Positions 1 to 7,037 are shown, counted from the stretch's first letter. The stretch is 12,527 nt of DNA from Candidatus Falkowbacteria bacterium RIFOXYC2_FULL_48_21 (GCA_001778275.1 MFGM01000085.1:8911-21437); one strand, 5' to 3'. Notes: generated from the sequence alone by a model not told the origin. Numbers and translations are program-made.

Positions 1-5
1 ATCGC

Positions 6-935
6 ATGTTTAGATTCAGATATTTAATTATTGCCGCCGTAGCCATCATTTTGGGGACGCCAAGCGGTGCGGCGGCGATGGGAATCAGCCCGAACGTGAT
101 AGATTTACCGAATATACATGGTGATTTTCCGGCCGCAAGATCGTTTTTAATCTCACGTGCTGATGCTTTGATGCAAGTCTCAGTTTCGGCTGAGTGGATA
201 GGAACAGGCGCAAAATTTATCGAGGCGGAAACAATAGCGCCTTTTATCTTGGTATCAGGCCAAAAGTCGTTTAATTACAAATTTAAAATAGGCAAAGTCG
301 GCGCAAAAAGCGGAGAATACGAGGCGACGTTAAAAATTAAAATTTTACGTGATAACGGCAACGATGTGGCGATGGGCATGGGCGTGGCCGAGGGGGTGGT
401 AGGGACGGTGCACTTCAGTATTACCGATGAGTATATAGCGAGTGATCAAATAAGCAATGCTTCATTGCGCGTAGATGCGTCGAACAAAGCAATCGTGTCC
501 TACACGATCAGTAATCAAGGTAATCGGCCTGTTTCATATGGTAAGATCGCATTGGTCAATTTAAAGGATAATTCAATTATTTTCGAGCGTTCTATTTTAG
601 ACAATTTCGCAGGTCAGTTCAGCCAGCGAGAGTTTCATGAAGAGTTTAAGCTTATAGCAAAACCAAAGTCAGGTGATGTTTTTCGAGCGGATATATACGA
701 CAGTAAAGGAGTGTTTGTATTAAGTTCAAACAATTTAACTCCTGTGGCGTTGGGTGGCGGAAGAACATCCATTTGGCGGGTGAGAGCCTATAGGGTAGTT
801 ATAGCTGTATCTATTGCGCTATTGGCAATGCTGATTTGTTTCGGGTCGGTATTGAGGTTGTCGAATAAAAAGACCGTTGGCGCTAAAGCCAAGAAGGAAG
901 CGAAAGGCAAAAACAAATTGCATCGCCGTCGTTAA
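6..935 (+). CDS. Membrane-anchored surface protein with Ig-like beta-sandwich ectodomain (paralogue A)
   Basis: 309 aa, function unknown. Seen: an N-terminal signal peptide (basic residues, hydrophobic stretch about 6-18, small residues GAAA before residue 25). A beta-strand-rich ectodomain of about 230 residues follows and has no cysteine. One membrane helix lies at about 262-284, then a strongly basic tail ending HRRR. This gives an N-out, C-in single-pass protein. The ectodomain aligns by eye with the next gene: a xGxSPxxI start, an SRAD motif (residues 50-53), GQxSF, SGEYEA, a GxVxFS strand and SNxGN (169-173). The two are therefore tandem paralogues. Only 12 bases separate it from the next gene, so they are probably co-transcribed. 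The start is five bases from the window edge, so the promoter and any longer N-terminus cannot be judged. The order signal peptide, beta-sandwich, helix, basic tail resembles DUF916/DUF3324 proteins of Gram-positive bacteria; that is an architectural comparison only. Confidence 0.8.
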   Translation: MFRFRYLIIAAVAIILGTPSGAAAMGISPNVIDLPNIHGDFPAARSFLISRADALMQVSVSAEWIGTGAKFIEAETIAPFILVSGQKSFNYKFKIGKVGAKSGEYEATLKIKILRDNGNDVAMGMGVAEGVVGTVHFSITDEYIASDQISNASLRVDASNKAIVSYTISNQGNRPVSYGKIALVNLKDNSIIFERSILDNFAGQFSQREFHEEFKLIAKPKSGDVFRADIYDSKGVFVLSSNNLTPVALGGGRTSIWRVRAYRVVIAVSIALLAMLICFGSVLRLSNKKTVGAKAKKEAKGKNKLHRRR

Positions 936-947
936 GTGTTATAAAAT

Positions 948-2276
948 ATGGTGATAGTATCCTTGCGTAAATCCAAAATCGGGATGTGGTTGCTTTGTGG
1001 GAGTTGCGCCATTTTTGGAACTTTTTATTTATGTTCCACGGTTTGGGCGACCGGTGTAAGCCCTGGAATAATAAAGATTAAAAACGTTCTTTCTGGTACT
1101 GAGTACAAATCAAAAGTAACTTTTTCTCGTGCCGACACAGCCAAGGCGGCTCAAATTAAAATCGAGATTCAAGGTAAGGACGCGCAAGTGATCGCACCTG
1201 GAGTGATCGCCGAGGAAAGCACCTTCGAAATGAAAGCGGGTCAAAACTCTTTTGTTTTTCCGTTCACAATCAATGCCAAAGAGCTGTCCGCCGGAGATTA
1301 TGAAGCAAGAATAAAAGGCGTTATATTGTATTCAGACCCCGAGGCGACATCGGGAAGTTCCATGGGTATTCAGTCTGGAGCTATTTCGATAATTCAATTT
1401 AGCGTGACGAGTGATCAAATCGAAGATTATACTGTCAGCGATTCTTATATTAGCGACACAGAAGAGGCGACTCCCGTCTTTATCAATTATCGGCTGAGCA
1501 ACAATGGGAATGTCATGGTGCGAGCGGGCAAAATCAGTGTCAAAATTACGGATCAGAATGATGCGGCGAAAATTTATGAAACCGAGATTTTGCAGGATCG
1601 TTTGCCCCTGACGGCCGTTGGCAGTACTGTTGCAAGTAGCGTACAAAGTGACCTAACCGTTCCGATTGGCGATTATGCAGCAGAAATGGTATTTTACAAT
1701 TTGGACGGTTTAGAGATTTTCCGTGGAAAGGGCACTTTTCGTAGTCATCCAATTGGCACGTTGGATCAAAAAGGAGAAATAGTGGAATTTACAAGCGACA
1801 AGGAGGAATTAAATCAGAGCGAGGTGATCGAATTCACCGGCGTGCTCGTCAATATCGGTACAGCGCCGATTAAAGCCGTGTATGTCGTAGAGGTGTTCTT
1901 GAACAACAAGCGAGTGGAATATTTGAAAGGAGACAGCCTGTTTGTTCCGAGAGGCATAAAGACGAAGCAGAGTTTGATTTATAAACCGCAAAAAAGCGGT
2001 AGTTATACAGCCAAGGGATATTTCACGTATGGAATAACGTCCACTGAACAAAAAACGGTTCAATTCCAAGTTTCCGGCATGTCATGGCCGGTAGCGGTAG
2101 CGGGAGTCGGGTTGATCGTTGTTTTGATTGCCGGCACGATTTGGTATATCAAGAGAAAACGAAAATCAACGTCGTTGCCGCATGATAATATGTTGCCACC
2201 CACGCCACCGCCGCCCACTAATAATATTCAGGCAAGTGTTGCAGAGTCGGCGGATAAGCCGAAAATAACAAATTAA
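948..2276 (+). CDS. Membrane-anchored surface protein with Ig-like and CARDB-like ectodomains (paralogue B)
   Basis: 442 aa, function unknown. A signal peptide spans about residues 1-35; an in-frame Met13 is an alternative start. Residues 36-265 are the paralogue of the upstream protein (SPGII, SRAD at 60-63, GQNSF, SAGDYEA, SNNGN at 184-188). Residues about 275-376 add a second beta-sandwich with a CARDB-like pattern (VxFTGxLxNIGTAPI, then GSYTAKGYFTY), absent from paralogue A. One membrane helix at about 379-401 is followed by a KRKRK stop-transfer cluster and a proline-rich cytoplasmic tail (PPTPPPP near 417-423). The mature ectodomain has no cysteine; the three present (17, 20, 29) lie in the signal peptide. 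There is no Shine-Dalgarno before the ATG. It lies between its paralogue and the cysteine-rich exported protein gene, 29 bases before the latter. A surface anchor or assembly partner for that protein is an inference. Confidence 0.82.
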   Translation: MVIVSLRKSKIGMWLLCGSCAIFGTFYLCSTVWATGVSPGIIKIKNVLSGTEYKSKVTFSRADTAKAAQIKIEIQGKDAQVIAPGVIAEESTFEMKAGQNSFVFPFTINAKELSAGDYEARIKGVILYSDPEATSGSSMGIQSGAISIIQFSVTSDQIEDYTVSDSYISDTEEATPVFINYRLSNNGNVMVRAGKISVKITDQNDAAKIYETEILQDRLPLTAVGSTVASSVQSDLTVPIGDYAAEMVFYNLDGLEIFRGKGTFRSHPIGTLDQKGEIVEFTSDKEELNQSEVIEFTGVLVNIGTAPIKAVYVVEVFLNNKRVEYLKGDSLFVPRGIKTKQSLIYKPQKSGSYTAKGYFTYGITSTEQKTVQFQVSGMSWPVAVAGVGLIVVLIAGTIWYIKRKRKSTSLPHDNMLPPTPPPPTNNIQASVAESADKPKITN

Positions 2277-2305
2277 TATATATTTAAGCAATTAAAAACA
2301 AAAGT

Positions 2306-3262
2306 ATGTTCGAAGGAGAAAAATCGACCCACTCCATCTATGGCATAGTGCTCGGGATCATCGCCATCGTGGCGCTCGGAGGCATTGTGTACATGGTATC
2401 GAGTGCCGATACTGTGGATCAATCGGTAACCATTACCACTTCCGCCCCGACCATCGCGTCTGTGACCGTGAAATCTGGCGCCAGTTGCGCGGCCGGAACA
2501 GCGCTGAACACTACTGATTCAACGTTCAGTTTGTCAGAGGCTGGCACTACGCATGAGGTTCATCTTTGCGGCACGGCGACGGATCTCAATGGATTTGAGG
2601 AAATTAATACCACTACCCAGTATGACGCAGTATTGTTTGACGATGCGGCAGAAAATTTTCCTTGCACCGGCGATGATAATGATTGTTATCTTCAACCGGA
2701 CGGAGAAGGTTTGACATTATCCAATTGCACTAGTGGCACAACCTGCGATTTTGACTTTGAAATCGCCGACATCGCTTATTTGGCAAACCCGTCAAGTTCA
2801 TGGACTGCAAGAGTTTCGATTACTGATGATGCCGCCCAAGCTGGCAATCAAACATCAAGCGCATTTGCGATTAATTCTTTGACCGCGTTTGCAGTGACTA
2901 GCGCAGCGAACTTTGGTGCCGTAGCACTTGACGCTACATCCACCGAGCAAACGGTCACTTTCACTAATTATGGAAATGTGGCCGTGGATGCGGAACAAAC
3001 AGCCAATGGCAACATGACTTGTACCGTTGGTAGTATTCCTGTCGGCAACGTGGAGTGGAGCTTTTCAACCGGATTTATATATGGCGCGGGTACGGATATG
3101 ACTACTGGTGCAACGACTATTAGCACAATGAGCATGGCCAAGTCAACGGTTACCGGTACTCCGGTCACCAAAGCAATGTATTTGTTGCTTGATGTGCCGG
3201 CTAACGGCGTTGGCGGCACTTGTACTAATATCGTAACTTTCACAGCGGTCGCTAATGCGTAA
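2306..3262 (+). CDS. Exported eight-cysteine surface protein, no C-terminal anchor
   Basis: 318 aa, not assigned to a named family. The N-terminus has a short polar head and a hydrophobic helix at about 11-31, ending in a possible signal peptidase site (VSSA-D). The helix is either a cleaved signal or an N-terminal anchor; no type IV pilin motif is seen. The rest is rich in Thr, Ser, Ala and Gly with low charge, as in surface-layer or fibre proteins. Eight cysteines sit at 61, 88, 120, 127, 141, 147, 239 and 306. The same eight occur in order in the C-terminal half of the protein at 5637-7037. Shared blocks include ANPSxxW (160-166), VTFTNYGNVAVDAEQ (217-231), SIPVGN (243-248) and GVGGTC (301-306). 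The number suggests up to four disulfides. There is no Shine-Dalgarno; the leader is AT-rich. A strong terminator follows, ending the three-gene unit. It could be a structural surface subunit, but this is not shown. Confidence 0.82.
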   Translation: MFEGEKSTHSIYGIVLGIIAIVALGGIVYMVSSADTVDQSVTITTSAPTIASVTVKSGASCAAGTALNTTDSTFSLSEAGTTHEVHLCGTATDLNGFEEINTTTQYDAVLFDDAAENFPCTGDDNDCYLQPDGEGLTLSNCTSGTTCDFDFEIADIAYLANPSSSWTARVSITDDAAQAGNQTSSAFAINSLTAFAVTSAANFGAVALDATSTEQTVTFTNYGNVAVDAEQTANGNMTCTVGSIPVGNVEWSFSTGFIYGAGTDMTTGATTISTMSMAKSTVTGTPVTKAMYLLLDVPANGVGGTCTNIVTFTAVANA

Positions 3263-3283
3263 ACTTTGTATAGTCTTGAACAG

Positions 3284-3314
3284 GCCGGAGGCGCAATTTG
3301 CGCTTCCGGCTTTT
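3284..3314 (+). terminator. Rho-independent terminator of the surface-protein unit
   Basis: A 12-bp stem pairs 3284-3295 with 3299-3310 (one G-T pair, three-base loop) and is followed by TTTT at 3311-3314. It lies 21 bases after the stop codon at 3260-3262 and probably ends the transcript of the three preceding genes. Confidence 0.85.
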
Positions 3315-3359
3315 GATGTGCGTGTGTTGTTGGATGAACGAGTTTTCTAAGCTATCCTT

Positions 3360-3384
3360 CCCAATAATCCACGGATTATTCGGG
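3360..3384. repeat. Inverted repeat between two terminators
   Basis: AATAATC (3363-3369) pairs with GATTATT (3374-3380) around a CACG loop. Flanking CCC (3360-3362) and GGG (3382-3384) extend the stem past a single bulged C. No T-run follows on the plus strand. It sits between the plus-strand and minus-strand terminators of the convergent genes, and its role is unknown. Confidence 0.5.
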
Positions 3385-3385
3385 T

Positions 3386-3418
3386 AAAATTAAAAGCCGC
3401 CATAAATGTCGGCGGCTT
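3386..3418 (-). terminator. Rho-independent terminator of the beta-propeller gene
   Basis: An 8-bp perfect stem pairs 3394-3401 (AAGCCGCC) with 3411-3418 (GGCGGCTT) around a nine-base loop. Read on the minus strand it begins eight bases after the TAA stop (3426-3428) and runs into TTTTAATTTT. The plus strand also carries a T-rich run after the hairpin (3417-3427), so it may stop transcription both ways. Confidence 0.8.
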
Positions 3419-3425
3419 GTTTTGT

Positions 3426-5240
3426 TTATGGCGATGCCGGGGCATAGCCTTTTTCGTCCGTTTTGATCAGCAATGCTTGAGGGCCTCTATTGCCGCCAAG
3501 CACAATCTCTCCCGTGGGTAGAACAATGACAGTCTCGATGCTGTCAGCACCCACGCTTGTCCAGAACCGTTCCCACTCCAGCGTTCCGGCGGAGTCCACC
3601 TTGATCACATATGGATCATGGTCGTTTGAAAAAGCGTTACTTTTGCCAGCTACGATATAGCCACCATCCCAGTATTCGGCTAGTCCGAATCCCAGCTCTT
3701 TCTTTTGGCTACCATAATTTTTTGCCCATAATTCGTTGCCGTTTTTGTCTGTTTTTATCAGGAGAACATCGTTGGCCGCGCCAACCTCGCGTAGTCCGCC
3801 GAGTAAATAGTTCTCGTCCGTCGTCGCGATTAAGTCGAAAGCCATATCATTGCCGGCTGTGGCATAAGTTTTTTGCCATAAAACATCGCCTTGCTGGGTC
3901 AGTTTTACCAACCAAGCGTCCCCTTTCCCGTTGTCCGCGGGAGCGGTATCGCCGGCGACAAGAATATTTCCATCTGCGTCACTTATGAGTGCTTGCCCTT
4001 CATCAACGTATTTGCCGCCGATGATTTTTTCCCACAGCTTGTTGCCGTTGCCGTCCAGTTTCATCACCCACAAATCAAGTCCACCGCCACCGCCGGGAGA
4101 AAGTCCATTCACGCCGGTAGCGGCGATACTGCCATCGGCGAGTTCAATGATGTCATAGCAAGCATCACCTTCACCACCGATTTCGCCGTCACTGAATTCC
4201 CAAAGTAAGCTTCCGTCAGAATCAACGCGCAATATCCACCAATCTGCCTTTAATGCCAGATAGGTGTTGAGGCCGCAGACAATGAAGTCGCCGTTTTTCG
4301 CCTGTACTATTGCTTTGGCTGTATCATAGCCGGTGCCGCCGAAAACTTTGTTCCACAACACATTTCCCGTCATGTCCGCCTTCGCCAGCCACATGTCCCA
4401 CGCCTTGGCTCCGTATGTGGGCGAGCTGGTGAGTCCGGTGAGCATCAAGTGTCCGTCCGCAGTGACAATCATGTCGTAAATGATGTCTTCGCCGTTGCCA
4501 CCAGGTGATTTGTACCAAGTGTTACATAGATCTGCCACATAGATGTCGAGTGTGAGAAAGGATTGCTCCAATCCATCGGACACGGTGAAAGTAATGTCGT
4601 GATGTCCGAGGTCGTTGCAAGTGGGAATCCATGAGAATTGACCATCTGCCGTAAATTCGGCGTTAATAGGCAAGTCGTCAACCATCCATGACACTTGTTG
4701 ACCATCTTGGTCGGTCGCTGTCAGTGAGAACGCGGTTAGTTTGTTCGGAAAAATGTCCATGTCATCGATCGGGTCGATTTCGGGCGGATGATTGAGGTTT
4801 ATGCAAGCGCCGTCGATACACTCATAAGACGCCCCATACTGCAAACATGCGACTTGAAAATGAAAGTATCCGTTGTTTTTGTCGCAAACACCTTCAAGAA
4901 GATAGGTTTTACCGTCCTCAAAAGTGTAGCAAACGTCAGCTCTACCGACTGGATAGTAGTTGGACTTGGTTGAGTTTTTGGCAAAGAAGTCAGGCCCGTC
5001 AAGGTCTTCACACCAACTCTGCTGTTGCGTGGATTCGGCTTGTTCAAAGCAACTTAATGCGCATTGCATGTACGTGCCGAACGAGCCGGCAAATAAGTTG
5101 GCCAGGCAACCCTGACTTTTCATGCAATCCCAGTAAAACTGTGACTGGTACCACGGTAAATCGTTTGAATCTTTTGCCTTAGTAGGCATAGCGGCGATCG
5201 TCATGAACATCACTACAACAAAAGACGTAAGTTTACACAT
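3426..5240 (-). CDS. Secreted protein: cysteine-rich head, Ig-like domain, seven-repeat beta-propeller
   Basis: 604 aa. Residues 1-22 form a signal peptide (hydrophobic core about 6-18, then PTKAKD); Cys2 is not a lipobox. Residues 36-146 hold ten cysteines (39, 45, 60, 64, 77, 104, 119, 132, 141, 146), arranged as short disulfide-bonded modules. Residues about 151-236 are a cadherin/Ig-like domain (PPEIDPIDD start, DQDG, FTVSDG). Residues about 242-604 hold seven repeats of roughly 50 residues following the pattern GG-x-D-x-A-x-DGxxxxxG-x-DxWxxKxDxxGxxxW, typical of secreted bacterial and archaeal propellers. Seven repeats suggest a seven-bladed propeller. There is no C-terminal membrane helix or sorting signal, so attachment is unclear. 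The start is fixed by AGGAGG (5246-5251 on the opposite strand), five bases before ATG. A consensus promoter lies upstream. It is likely a secreted binding or adhesion protein; the ligand is unknown. Confidence 0.87.
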   Translation of the reverse strand: MCKLTSFVVVMFMTIAAMPTKAKDSNDLPWYQSQFYWDCMKSQGCLANLFAGSFGTYMQCALSCFEQAESTQQQSWCEDLDGPDFFAKNSTKSNYYPVGRADVCYTFEDGKTYLLEGVCDKNNGYFHFQVACLQYGASYECIDGACINLNHPPEIDPIDDMDIFPNKLTAFSLTATDQDGQQVSWMVDDLPINAEFTADGQFSWIPTCNDLGHHDITFTVSDGLEQSFLTLDIYVADLCNTWYKSPGGNGEDIIYDMIVTADGHLMLTGLTSSPTYGAKAWDMWLAKADMTGNVLWNKVFGGTGYDTAKAIVQAKNGDFIVCGLNTYLALKADWWILRVDSDGSLLWEFSDGEIGGEGDACYDIIELADGSIAATGVNGLSPGGGGGLDLWVMKLDGNGNKLWEKIIGGKYVDEGQALISDADGNILVAGDTAPADNGKGDAWLVKLTQQGDVLWQKTYATAGNDMAFDLIATTDENYLLGGLREVGAANDVLLIKTDKNGNELWAKNYGSQKKELGFGLAEYWDGGYIVAGKSNAFSNDHDPYVIKVDSAGTLEWERFWTSVGADSIETVIVLPTGEIVLGGNRGPQALLIKTDEKGYAPASP

Positions 5241-5245
5241 TTCAT

Positions 5246-5251
5246 CCTCCT
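5246..5251 (-). promoter_or_regulatory. Perfect Shine-Dalgarno AGGAGG
   Basis: AGGAGG on the minus strand, five bases before the ATG at 5240. It is the only strong ribosome binding site I find; none of the other protein genes with visible upstream sequence has one. Confidence 0.9.
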
Positions 5252-5288
5252 TGTTTTAATGAACAAACACAATCGAATCACTCTGGCG

Positions 5289-5317
5289 ATTATAGATAAA
5301 AAAAATCATTTTGTCAA
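5289..5317 (-). promoter_or_regulatory. Perfect consensus sigma-70 promoter of the beta-propeller gene
   Basis: On the minus strand, TTGACA (5312-5317), a 17-base spacer, then TATAAT (5289-5294): both hexamers and the spacing match consensus exactly. Transcription would start near 5282, giving a leader of about 40 bases before the Shine-Dalgarno-led ATG at 5240. Confidence 0.88.
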
Positions 5318-5467
5318 ATGGTCGGACATATCCATTATGTTGTGATGAATGTTTTAAAATTAATTGATAAGGCGGCGTTTGGGTCGTTGTTGTCGCGTCA
5401 TTGATTGTCACGCTACTTTGGCTTGTTTTTTCCTGTGGACGCATATTGTGCCCTTAATTCGCGAATA

Positions 5468-5476
5468 TGGTATAAT
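5468..5476 (+). promoter_or_regulatory. Extended -10 promoter of the second eight-cysteine protein gene
   Basis: TGG-TATAAT: a perfect -10 hexamer at 5471-5476 with the TG of an extended -10 at 5468-5469. The best -35 is a weak TTGTGC at 5446-5451 with a long 19-base spacer, so the extended element probably carries recognition. The start near 5483 would give a leader of about 155 bases. Confidence 0.7.
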
Positions 5477-5555
5477 AGCGTTGAATTAATTCCGTTGGAG
5501 ACGACAAGTTGTCATTTTTGCTATTTTGTAATAAGCAGGAAGTTTTGTTCGCAAG

Positions 5556-5603
5556 AAATATGAAAATCGGCTTCATCCGAGCTGTGTGCTCCGAATCATA
5601 TTT
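5556..5603 (+). promoter_or_regulatory. Foldable 5' leader element
   Basis: AAATATGA (5556-5563) pairs over 8 bp with TCATATTT (5596-5603). Inside, TCGG (5567-5570) can pair either with CCGA at 5577-5580 or with CCGA at 5591-5594, and GAGC (5579-5582) can pair with GCTC (5588-5591). The small ORF's ATG (5560-5562) lies in the outer stem. A regulatory switch is possible. This is a hand-drawn fold without covariation support and matches no riboswitch I recognise. Confidence 0.35.
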
Positions 5604-5643
5604 TGATTTCCCTGCGACGAGCTTCCATACCTCATTGTGTTAA
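5560..5643 (+). CDS. Possible 27-aa leader peptide (upstream ORF)
   Basis: ATG at 5560 opens 27 codons ending in TAA at 5641-5643, beginning MKIGFIRAVCSES. The stop overlaps the start region of the next gene (GTG at 5637-5639), an arrangement suited to translational coupling. There is no good Shine-Dalgarno; AGGAAG lies about 20 bases upstream, too far to act normally. The product resembles nothing I recognise. It may be a true leader peptide or chance. Confidence 0.3.
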   Translation: MKIGFIRAVCSESYFDFPATSFHTSLC

Positions 5644-7037
5644 CCGGAGCTTACCGAAAAATTATTCATGTGGCCGGATTTATAAGCATTTTGGCTTTCG
5701 TGTGTTTTTTGAACAGCACGGCGTTTTTTCCGTCGGCCGCCAACAATGATGGCGAACAAGGAAATGACAAAGGTGCTGATCCTGTCGCCCCGATTGTTGT
5801 TGAACTACTGCCTTCGTCACCGTCGGAAGAATTGATTCCACGGGATGATTCTGGTGCTGATTTACAACCCGCGGGCGCGATACCGGAGGCCGAAGCTCCA
5901 TTGCAGGAAGCGCCGTTACCCGAAGCTCCATTGCCGGAAGCGTCGTTACCCGAAGTCCCATTGCCTGATGCGCCGGTCGATAGTATTGAATTGTTAAAAG
6001 AAAACAGTAATCAAGTTAATGACAAAGAAAAAGGTGATATTCCACCAGTCGAAGGGGCGGAAATTGATGGAATAGGCGGCGTGGGACCGGTCGTTGAAGG
6101 ATCCGATCCGACGGTCGGAGAAGCGGCAACGAGTGCGGAAAGTTTGGTGGTGGAAGGAGAGGCTCCGGCTGATAATTCGGAAAAAGTAAACGAAAATAAC
6201 GGCGACGAAAAAGATAAAAAAAACGATAAAAAGTCAGGACTCGTAGTGAAACAAGTGAAATTCATGGAAACGGAAGATTGCGCAGGTAATCAAATTACCA
6301 ACAAGCAGTTAATCGAGTCAAGCTTGAATAACGAGGTGTTTATTTGCGGTCAAGTGGAAGATATCACATTAAATACGTTGATCGCTGATTCTGCTAATTA
6401 CACCATTACTTTGTACGACAGTGACGTGATCGCGCCTGACTGTGTGTCCGATGCGAGCGCGTGTTATCGTCACGAGGCGGGCGATAATATTTTTGTGATC
6501 GGTTGTAACAACAATAATTGCGGATTTTCCACTAAGTTTTCGGATGTGGCCTTTTTCGCCAATCCGAGCGCGCGTTGGAAAACGGACGTGAAAGTTGCTG
6601 AGGTTAGCGTGCCGAAGGAGACGGAGGCGATTGACGTGCCGTTGCAAGTGGATGGATTGTTGGCGGTGGAAATGCCGGCTAATGTGGAATTTCCAAATAT
6701 TGAATTCGGACAAATATCGGAAGAGATCAAACTGACTTTTGTCAATACCGGCAATTTACCCGCGGACATTGAACAGGCCAGCAGCGGCGATTTGGTGTGC
6801 GACAGCGGTACGATTCCGGCAGATAATGTGCGTTATTCGCTTACCTCTGGATTTGCTTACGAGGACGGAGTGGCGTTTAGCGTGGTGGCTCAGCTCATCA
6901 ACGTGAATTTGACCAAAGCATCCGATCCGTCCATCCCGGCCACGGTGGATTTGTATTTGCGAATCAAAATACCGCTGATGGGTATCGGCGGCAAATGTTC
7001 GAACGTTTTGACTTTTAACGCTGTGAATGATCAATAG
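5637..7037 (+). CDS. Exported eight-cysteine surface protein with acidic Pro-rich spacer
   Basis: 466 aa from a GTG start; no in-frame ATG or GTG precedes it after the stop at 5604, and this start gives a good signal peptide (about 1-35, FFPSAA before NN). Residues 36-200 form a low-complexity acidic spacer with EAPLP-type repeats (84-113) and a KDKKNDKK stretch. Residues 205-466 are the paralogue of the 2306-3262 protein, with cysteines at 215, 237, 269, 276, 290, 295, 388 and 454. Shared blocks are ANPSARW (308-314), LTFVNTGN (366-373), GTIPADN (391-397) and GIGGKC (449-454). Two of the Cys-Cys spacings are identical (6 and 13 residues). There is no C-terminal membrane helix. The spacer could span the envelope and present the cysteine-rich domain outside; this is inferred. 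It may be regulated through its promoter and long leader. Its 3' end overlaps the convergent gene at 7031. Confidence 0.82.
   Translation: MLTGAYRKIIHVAGFISILAFVCFLNSTAFFPSAANNDGEQGNDKGADPVAPIVVELLPSSPSEELIPRDDSGADLQPAGAIPEAEAPLQEAPLPEAPLPEASLPEVPLPDAPVDSIELLKENSNQVNDKEKGDIPPVEGAEIDGIGGVGPVVEGSDPTVGEAATSAESLVVEGEAPADNSEKVNENNGDEKDKKNDKKSGLVVKQVKFMETEDCAGNQITNKQLIESSLNNEVFICGQVEDITLNTLIADSANYTITLYDSDVIAPDCVSDASACYRHEAGDNIFVIGCNNNNCGFSTKFSDVAFFANPSARWKTDVKVAEVSVPKETEAIDVPLQVDGLLAVEMPANVEFPNIEFGQISEEIKLTFVNTGNLPADIEQASSGDLVCDSGTIPADNVRYSLTSGFAYEDGVAFSVVAQLINVNLTKASDPSIPATVDLYLRIKIPLMGIGGKCSNVLTFNAVNDQ
5891..5980 (+). repeat. 30-bp tandem repeat encoding EAPLP units
   Basis: Two nearly identical 30-base units (5891-5920, 5921-5950) and a diverged third (5951-5980) encode alternating EAPLP-like pentapeptides in the acidic spacer. 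This is typical of slippage-prone linkers whose length varies between strains. Confidence 0.75.

Larger units (their letters stand above)
5241..5636. other. Intergenic divergent control region without a full-size gene
   Basis: 396 bases between the divergent beta-propeller and second eight-cysteine protein genes. It holds the minus-strand promoter (5289-5317), the plus-strand promoter (5468-5476) and a leader with a small ORF. Between about 5320 and 5445 I see AT-rich sequence with no convincing coding or structural signal. Confidence 0.7.

Noticed and set aside
2306..2400. Type IV pilin-like N-terminus of the first eight-cysteine protein
   Set aside because: The hydrophobic helix follows a short polar head, but there is no prepilin peptidase motif and no Glu at position 5 after a Gly cleavage site.
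3611..4208. Overlapping plus-strand frames opposite the propeller gene, and minus-strand frames across 5680-7034 and 7559-9442
   Set aside because: They are antisense to genes with clear domains, signal peptides or catalytic motifs, and their translations look like low-complexity shadow frames.
3426..5240. Lipoprotein anchoring of the propeller protein
   Set aside because: The N-terminal cysteine is residue 2, before the hydrophobic core, and no lipobox follows it.
5503..5513. GACAA-G-TTGTC repeat before a T-run as an attenuator
   Set aside because: With a physically possible loop only three base pairs remain, too weak to call a terminator.
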